Shown in pieces: positions 10,774 to 18,323 of a DNA stretch of 23,385 nt. The notes below the pieces were generated by a model. It was not told where the DNA came from. It saw only the letters and a list, made by a program, of their open reading frames with translations, and made no database searches. This DNA is from Pigoraptor vietnamica (lineage: Eukaryota > Opisthokonta > Filasterea): positions 1 to 23,385 of the forward strand of contig CALSCQ010000655.1 in the NCBI GenBank assembly GCA_943704525.1. Direction: 5' to 3'. Made by a program: the position numbers and the translations under genes. Position 1 is the stretch's first letter. Every line of letters starts with the position of its first letter.

Positions 10774-11576
10774 CAGACTCGATCATCGACGTGTCTCCGG
10801 AGGCGTCCAAGGCCGTGCGCGACCGCAAGGACTACGAGCCGCAGGGCCGCCACCGCTTCAACTTCTCCATCCAGACGAGCTCTCGCTGGATCGATCTTGT
10901 CGGCTCCTCTCAGGCCGAGCACGACGCGTGGGTATACGGCATCCGGGGCATCCTCTCCTTCGGCACGCGCGTGTCGGTGGGTGGCCAGGGCACAACTGTA
11001 CGCGCGTCCAGGGAACGCTCGGGTTCCGTGTCCGGACCCCCCGCACCCCGTCCCGCGGGGCTCACGATGTTCTTCGAGAGCGTGGAGCGGGCCGAGCGCG
11101 AGCATGCGCTCGACACCATCAACGAGGAGCGCAAGAAGTGCGGCCTGCCGCCAATTCGCGACGAGGCGTGGAACAGCGCGCAGATACACGCGCTCCCAGA
11201 GGACGAGGACGAAGGCGCTGGTGCCGGCACCGGCGCGCCTGGCCCTTCGGCCACCGCAGCCGCGGCTGAGGCAGCGCTCACGATGCCGTCGTCCGTCGGC
11301 CCTGCGTCTGCCATTGCGGCGGCGACGGGCTCTCTGCTCGGCACGTCGGCCCAAGTGAAGGCGATGGTCGACACGAGCGCCCTCAACCGCATCGACGAGA
11401 GCACGCTTGGCGCGGCGCCGTCGTCGGGTCCCGCGGTGCCAATGTCCTTCCCGAAGGCGTCTGCGATCGTTCGGACGGACAAGGAAAACGCTGCACCCAA
11501 GCCGCAGTCGCCCACAAAGACGCACGCGGACGCGACCACCGGTGACGACGTGGTGGTTCCCGGTGCCCTTGGGTAG
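7021..11576 (+). CDS. ankyrin-repeat and PH-domain protein (inversin-like ankyrin block)
   Basis: Eleven exons: 7021-7140, 7218-7506, 7708-7779, 7834-8072, 8244-8382, 8672-8742, 8953-9072, 9339-9584, 9790-9958, 10109-10534 and 10777-11576 (TAG), all phase-matched, 2691 bases, 896 residues. The first ~160 residues are a short helix (VEQARELARKQREK) and a Thr/Ser/Gly-rich low-complexity stretch. About nine ankyrin repeats follow, then a PH domain, then a charged helix (VERAEREHALDTINEERKK) and an Ala/Pro/Ser-rich tail. It has no signal peptide or membrane segment, so a cytoplasmic scaffold that could bind phosphoinositides or partner proteins is inferred. Two splice choices are open: exon 2 could end at 7468 and join GCC at 7719, and exon 4 could start at 7945 instead of 7834, both in frame. 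ATG 7021 is preceded by a non-coding-looking leader. Confidence 0.82.
8381..8620 (+). repeat. 80-bp tandem repeat, three copies, in an intron
   Basis: Copies at 8381-8460, 8461-8540 and 8541-8620 each end in TCGCTTTGAGAATGCG; the first two are close to identical over most of their length, the third has diverged in the middle. The first copy begins exactly at the exon end and contains the intron's own GTGCGT donor, so the array appears to have grown from the 5' end of the intron. Confidence 0.9.
8779..8868. repeat. CACG/CACA imperfect microsatellite in an intron
   Basis: About 90 bases of ACACACGC units with irregular AATC and AAAATC interruptions, inside the intron 8743-8952 of the ankyrin/PH gene. 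It ends in TATATATA. Confidence 0.85.
9641..9742 (+). repeat. 51-bp tandem duplication in an intron
   Basis: GTGTATGTGTGGTTTG starts at 9641 and again at 9692, each followed by a similar TGAGAGAGTGGTGGAGT segment. The two copies fill much of the intron 9585-9789 of the ankyrin/PH gene. Confidence 0.75.
10367..10954 (+). other. PH domain, split by one intron
   Basis: The last two exons encode a pleckstrin-homology fold: an opening strand around GCYLLKYPED, then RRFFAVDV and GRIAWGK strands, after the intron SIIDVSPEASKAV and HRFNFSIQT strands, SRWIDLVGSS, and a closing helix AEHDAWVYGIRGIL with the conserved Trp. The C-terminal Trp and the strand spacing fit PH domains that follow phospholipase or kinesin-type proteins. 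Lipid preference cannot be read. Confidence 0.75.
10701..10770. repeat. C17 run plus CA microsatellite at an intron 3' end
   Basis: Seventeen C bases (10701-10717) run into about 26 CA units and then directly into the CTTCAG acceptor at 10771-10776. The repeat takes the place of a normal polypyrimidine tract in the intron that splits the PH domain. Confidence 0.93.
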
Positions 11577-11958
11577 GATGCGCTCAGGGTGGAGAAATGT
11601 CGCTGAAGGTGTCGTGATCGGTTCTGTGTCGCACGTGTGCATAGTGCACATGGGGACGGTGGCCGTCCCGACATCCGCGTCACTGCCCCTACTCTATCTC
11701 TGCCTTCGAATGCGTTCGCGATTTTGCTGTCGTCGCGTTTTCACCGCTCGTCTTGCGCTGGCGTGCGCCGCTTTCATTATAGGCAATTTCTGCGCTACGT
11801 CGACTGATTGCGCAAGGGTCATTTTTCATTGATTTCAACTGAGGACATTAGGACGCGGACGCTGGTGTTATGTGTGTGCGTGTGGGTACGCTCTTATGCT
11901 TGTACGTGTGCGGATGCGTGCGTGGATGTGCGCAAGTGCGTGAGTGCATTGGGCCCCT
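11577..11958. other. convergent intergenic spacer
   Basis: The 382 bases between the stop of the plus-strand ankyrin/PH gene and the stop of the minus-strand receptor kinase gene must hold both 3' ends. No AATAAA is present on the plus strand just after 11576; ATTATAG and TTTTCATTGATTT at 11770-11840 are the only AT-rich words. No gene is seen. Confidence 0.6.
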
Positions 11959-12938
11959 TCAGCGGTCCGTGCGACCGACAGCTTGCATCGACATGCGCCG
12001 TCCGTCGCTGCCGCCGGCCGCCGGTACCTGCATGAGGAGCCGGCGAAGGTCGTCGAGGATTACGCTGAACGACGGACGCTCGGCAGGATTTGCCGCCCTA
12101 TGCGCGTTACAAGAGCGTATCAATGGGCGGTCACGTGGCCGACAGATGTGACATTGCTGTTCAATTTCCCTTCGTTCAAACCGTTGTCGGCAGTAGACGG
12201 CCCCTCCCTCACTTCCTCGCATTAGCACACTCGTGCGCACACTCGTTCGCACCCTCGTGCGCACACTCACCAGCACTTCCTAATCAGCCGCGCATACTCC
12301 GGCGGGGTGGTGTCGGGAATGGTAGGTCGGACGCCTGCACGTCGTGGAAGTATTGGTGCGTGCACGAAGCGGGACCTTGGCAATTCACAAGTGCCCGGAG
12401 CGCAAGTACCACGTCGCTCTAAATCTCCGTCACGCGCGCACTGACAGACCCCCACCTTGCGTGATAATCTCGCCGACGATAAAGGCAATTGAGAAGCGGT
12501 CTCCGCCACTTTCGCTCGCGTACGGGATTTCCTCCGCCGCAAACTCCCACAGCACGATGCCGAAGGAATAAACATGTGCGGACATTGCTGTTAAGGCAAC
12601 AAGAATGGGTGGGTGCTCGCGAAACAAGTGATTTAGAGGTGAGTGCGGGTGTGACGTGCGGCGTGTGGGGCGGTGTGTTGGGGTGTGTGCGTATGAATAT
12701 GTGAAACGAGCGAACGCCGCGTGTGCAGCGAACCAGTTGAGTGGCGGATATCAGAAGCGACAGTGACGATGCCGCTGACGTGCTTCTCCTTGCCGCTCGT
12801 GTCGACCTCCGACTGGAAGAGCTCGGGTGCCTGCACCGCAATTATAAACAAATCAATGAAACGGTCTGTTTGGTATACGTGACGTCTTGTGTACGTACGT
12901 GTGTGTGTGTGTGAGAGTGTGTGGGCGTGTGTGTGTAC

Positions 12939-12984
<46 letters not shown>

Positions 12985-13927
12985 ACGTGTGTGTGTGTGT
13001 GTGTGAGTGTGTGCGTGTGTGTGTGTGTGTATGCGTGCGTGCGTGTACGAGCGAGTGTGCCATTAGAGGAGCGCATGAGGGTTAGGCGAGTAACACGAAG
13101 CGCACCATCCACCGCGTGCTGCCCGTGAGCACGTCCCCATCCCCTTCCGTCCGCGTCTTCTTGAACTGCGCGAGCCCAAAGTCCGACACTTTGACGACAA
13201 AGTTGCTGTCAATCTGCGCCGCGAAAGACGAACACAACACAAACGGGATAAAGGGGTCAACAACTGCCGCATGCAGCACATGCATGTAGCGGACGTCACA
13301 CGCCCATAGGATGATGGGGTCAACAGCGTACTGCCGCATGTCTTAGAGGCAACACAGGCACGAACGCAGCGGACACACTAATCGTATGGAGGGTGAGAAC
13401 AAGGAAGAGGCCATCGCACCAGCAGATTGAGCGACTTGAGATCGCGGTGAATAATGGGTGGATTAGCGCGGTGGAGGTACTCGACACCCTTGGCAGCGTC
13501 GCTGTAAAAGCGTCAGAGGGACGTCAGCGCGAGGACGACATGCACGTGCAGGTTGATAACTCACCAATACATACGCATCGAAAGGACGGGACGGTGCGCA
13601 CAGTCGGTGTTACGCACAGCGCACTCACCACGCCATGCGCAGCTTGAGGCCCCACTCAATCTGGCCCTTCTTGTTGCGGAGAAGAGAAAAGACGCTGCCG
13701 CGCGACATGAACTGCGGCGATGGCGACGTTAGAGATCGGTAACTGTTTCTCAACATCCTTTCTGAGAGAGATTTGAAGGAAAGCACGGATGCAAGCATGC
13801 GCACAAGTGCACCCACACGCACTGTTCTTCAGACAGACAGACAGGCAGGCACACACACGCGCAATTGGGACCCATACATGCATGCACACACACACACACA
13901 CACACACACAGAGTCACACACATACGC

Positions 13928-13970
<43 letters not shown>

Positions 13971-16260
13971 ATGGGCACAACGATTGAAGCAGCAGCACCG
14001 CAGACATTACCTCCTGGACGATGCACATGCGCTCGCCTGGGCCGCGCGGAGGCGCGTAGCCCATGTAGAGCACGATGTTGGGGTGGCGCAGCGACCTACG
14101 AGAGAAAAGCGACTGATACTGTGAACATAGCCGCACAGGCACAGACACACAGGGGGGAGGGAGATGGAGGATATTCGAGAGGGCCCGTGCGAAAAAACGA
14201 TCGGGCAGAAAGGGGCTGCGGTGACGTACGCGAGAAGGTCGATTTCGTTGAGAAAGTCGCGCGCGCGCGTGTTGAAGGACGACCGCGTGCGCACGAGACT
14301 GCTGGACCTGCGGCGCGAAACGCGGCTTCCGAAGCTGGGTGCGTTCGAATACAACGGTCAGAGGCGTGTGAAAGGAGACACTTGCGACGCCAACAGCTTT
14401 CAGTTTTCGGTCACCCACGTGCTCGGCGTACGTTCTCATCGCTTCCCACAACGGACACACAAACACACAACAGAAGCACAGGACTCCACGGCGTTTGTAA
14501 TGAACAAACCCACGCGGAACGGTCCCCGCGACACTTGCAACTCGCACACCCACCTATTCATAAAGTTGTGCAGCACCGACTTGCGCGCCGATTTCTCGTC
14601 TTGGGACCATGCCGTCGAACTGCTGGTGCCGACTCCAGCCGAACCGCCACTCGCGCTTGACAGGGCCCCCGTTGCCCCCTTGGCTGTGTCGCCCTTGCGA
14701 CTGCCCGACGCCCCGCTTCCCGTGCTCGCCTTTTCCGCCTTTTCGGCTGCGTCCCCTTCGGTGCGACCAAAGTCCTTCAGGAACTTGAGTGCGACGGTTG
14801 TACCGCGGAAAGTGCCGCTGTGTCGCAGAGAGGGACATCGGGTGAGATGCAGCGACGGACTGCCTTGCACTGGCAGTTCGGGTCAAACGCCGCACAATTG
14901 AATCGACCATCCCGTGTGTGTGAGAGAGGGAGACAGAGACAGATAGTATGTGTGTGTCGCGTGCGTATGAGACATGCATGTGCGCGAGACTTGATCGACT
15001 GCGCGGGTTTGCAGTGTGACACAACAAACACTGCAGAGCTGTGCATGCGATTGCCGTCAAACCAGCGCACGCAAAAGGCATGCGCAGCACGAGCACCCAC
15101 ACGTAGACTTCGCCAAAGCTGCCCTCTGCGATCAAGTCTCCGAGCGTGATTTCCGCCATGTCGATAATGTTGCGCTTGTCGTTCATCATGGCCTCTGCGC
15201 GACGCCGCGCGACGGTTCGGAAAACGAAGGCGGCGGCAACAATCGCAGCGACCGAGAGCGCTATCGGAAGCGCCACGGCGAGGGCATTGACGGACGAAGA
15301 GGACGCCGCCGAGATGTAACGAATTGACTCGTCTGCGCGGATAAGCGAGTGTGCGTGAGTGCATTTGGGGTGACGCGAGGGAGGAAGTGAGCCGTGAGTA
15401 TTTCGTGCTTTGGGGAAGAGTGGGAAGAGTGAGCGTGCGTGCGTGAGTGCATTTGGAATGGGGAGCGAGGGAGGAGGAAGTGAGCCGCGAGTGTTGCGTG
15501 CTTTGGGGAAGAGTGGGAGGAGTGAGCCGCGAGTGTTGCGTGCGTGAGTGCATTTGGAATGGGGAGCGAGGGAGGGAGAAAGTTAGAGGTGGGAGAGAAC
15601 AAGACCCTGTGGCGTTACAATTTGCCACAGCGAACTGACCAATGTCGCAATAGTCGCCTATCCAGCCGGCGTTGCACGCGCACTTGTTGGGACCAACACA
15701 CGTCCCCTTGTCAGAACACGGGGGGATGCAAAGGACTGCGGCGGCATGTCGCGTCAGACACACCTCCTCGCGCACACAAATTGACACACATGCTCAAAAC
15801 ACTCGGTTCGGTTCACGCAATTCGAAATTGCGCGTGAACTCCCTCTTTCAAAATGTGTGACATCCACAACCACGCACACGACAACGTGCAACACAAACGA
15901 CCGGCGAAAGGCGTCGCAAGCTCAATGCACCCATGCACACTCACATGCACTTGGCACTGTCGAATTCTGCATGCCCGGCCACTGAAGGCCAACCCATCCG
16001 CGCTCGTCCGCGCCAAGCGATAGGTCGGTCATCGAGGGTATCTTGTCCGACGTAAACTCCACGAAGCCCCAATCGGCCTCGTAGTAGCGCTGCGTCGAAT
16101 TGGGCGCCTGCGCAAAGTTTGCCCGTGGGCATGCTATCGGTGAGCCCGAAGGTGCGAGAGACGTGCTCAGACTAAAGAAGTAGTAGCTTTCACAACATGA
16201 CTGTTCGCAGACGTCTCCCGGAATGTACACACACACATTCACACGCACGCATGCACGCAT

Positions 16261-16323
<63 letters not shown>

Positions 16324-18280
16324 CACACACACACACGAAAACACACACACACACGAAAACACACACACACAAACACAACGTGACAAGTATTCGACCCACC
16401 ACATTGGGATCGATGCGCAGCTGCGTGACCCTCCTCCTCGCCAGAACGTCGCCGTTGGGGGTGTAGCGAATGCGGCCGCCCACGCCGTAAAAGTCCTGCT
16501 GCAGAATCAGAGTGAAGGCGTCCGCGCGGTTCTTCTCCGAGCGAAGATCGTAGATCAACGTATGATAGGCGCGCGCAATCGTCGTCGCCTGCAGTGGCAA
16601 GCGACGCACGTGAGCGACGGGCGATTTAGGGGAAATGGGCGCGAAAAAACGTACGCGAGAGAGATGCAGGGCCGCCGCGTGAAGAAACGACTGATCCAGC
16701 ACAATCCATGCGCCCCACGTACCACATCAAAGCCGGTCGATCCCGTCAGCGCAAGGCCGCCGTTCGGCTCGCCGGAAGGGCCAATGCCAGCCACGCGCGC
16801 GGCGTTGGGGTTGAGCGGCGCATACACGGTCATGTTGAGGGCGCTCCAGCGCTGCGAGCAAGGAACGCGGCGAGGACGCAGAAAAGTGTGAGATGCGAGT
16901 GAAGCCCATCGTCCATTTGGAGCACGAGTGGGCGTGGTGCGTGGAGGGTGTTCCGCATCCCCATAGCGTGCCAGACACACACGTTGCGGTCTCCACAACA
17001 GCCGTTGGACGGCGTTGGCGGTTCCTGCCCATGCAAGCCGCGCGCCGCACGGGGGCTCACTTCACAGTCAACGACACTGCCATCACTTTCGCACCCACTT
17101 GTGCCACGATGTTGGCGAGCGTGAGGTTGCCGCCGTAGGTGGTGACGCGGCTACCGAGACTGCCGGCGAAGAGGTCGAGCCACGTGTGCGTTGCGTTGTA
17201 CTTTTGGAAGCGTGCAGGGAAGAGGGTGCTGTCGTATGCGGCGAATCCGAGAATCCTATACGACGCCGAGCATCACCGGTTGAGATTGCGGTGCGCAAGC
17301 ACTTGCATCTCATGCAACGCAAACAGAGCAGCAATTTGCACTCGACACTGCTCAGGCCCCCTGCTATTGTCGTGAACGTACGCCCACGGACAACGGCGAC
17401 CACACGCAGTACAAACAACGGCGCCGCACACACATCGGACGCACCATTGGTAGCCGGAACCAACGAGGCCCATGTCGGCCGCCTGTCGGAACACTGCCAT
17501 TCCAGTGCCTGCATTCGTACCGACTTGTGAGGATCGCACAAGGACACGCACATGTCGTGCACGCTCAAGGACATTGCAACGCATACACATACACGCCCAT
17601 TCACGAGGACACCGCAGCACACACACACACGCACAGACAGACAAGGGCACAGCCCCAACACGCACCTCCATACGCGAGCGACGCAATGACGCGGACGCCC
17701 GATGCCTTGATCGAGGCAAGCACGGCGCGGTAGTCCCCCGAACCGTCCGGCTTGTCCTGGAGCACGGCGTCCACAACGAGCGTCACGTTCATCGCCTTTG
17801 CTATGCGTCGGTAGTTGTCGTCGAGCGGGAAGGAGTCCATCGTTATTTGGGCCTGCGGGGGGCCGGGGTGGGCCGGGGTAGAAGGTGAGCGAGCTGGCGC
17901 TTGAATTGGTGCCAAGTGGAAAGCAGGACGGCAGCGCGGATATGCACCGTCGACGACAGCTCCAAATTGCACAGACTCCCAAATTTTAGAAATCTCGCGC
18001 AGCCTACACACAGCACTCAACACTGACGACGCACGAAGGCGCACCATCTGCTTCCAGCCAAATTTCCGTGCCATTGCAATGGCGCTGAGACCCTCGAGGT
18101 CGTTTGTCGGGTGTGTGCGGAAAAAGTACGGGTAGAGTGCTGCGAGTGGGAAGCGCCGGAATCAATGCGCCATCTCGACGACACGGCAGTACACGTCGTA
18201 TGCAATTGGTGGCCGACATTTACGCGCAGGTACAAGGTGTCTTTTGTGTCAGTGTGTATATTTGTGCGTGCGTGCGTGGC

Positions 18281-18323
<43 letters not shown>

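Larger units (their letters stand above)
11959..15332 (-). other. transmembrane helix and TKL-type kinase domain (exons 14-24)
   Basis: Exons 15332-15101 (membrane helix ALPIALSVAAIVAAAF, then the Gly loop AEGSFGEV), 14817-14554 (VALK, Lys 853), 14307-14230 (alpha-C Glu 951 in FLNEIDLL), 14095-14011, 13711-13629, 13501-13420 (HRDLKSLN, Asp 1032), 13213-13106 (DFG 1050; TRWM), 12830-12773 (APE), 12587-12456 (AHVYSFGIVLWEF), 12334-12271 and 12097-11959 (ERPSF, Arg 1167, to TGA). Lysine after HRDL and the WMAPE motif point to TKL, not tyrosine kinase. All catalytic residues (Lys, Glu, HRD Asp, DFG Asp) are present, so activity is expected. Oddities: the first glycine of the Gly loop is Ala, a ~90-residue Ser/Gly/Ala-rich insert separates beta-3 from alpha-C, and the conserved subdomain IX Asp is His 1099. 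Confidence 0.85.

Noticed and set aside
10773-11683. Long minus-strand open frames opposite the end of the ankyrin/PH gene
   Set aside because: They are Arg/Ala-rich shadow frames of a GC-rich exon with a supported PH domain on the plus strand.
13880-13990. A-run as the tail of a SINE or processed gene copy
   Set aside because: Sequence upstream of the run is a CA array, with no tRNA-like boxes and no flanking duplication that I could see.
13773-14901. Long plus-strand open frames including a poly-Lys stretch
   Set aside because: They run antisense through kinase exons and through the A40 homopolymer; kinase motifs support the minus strand.
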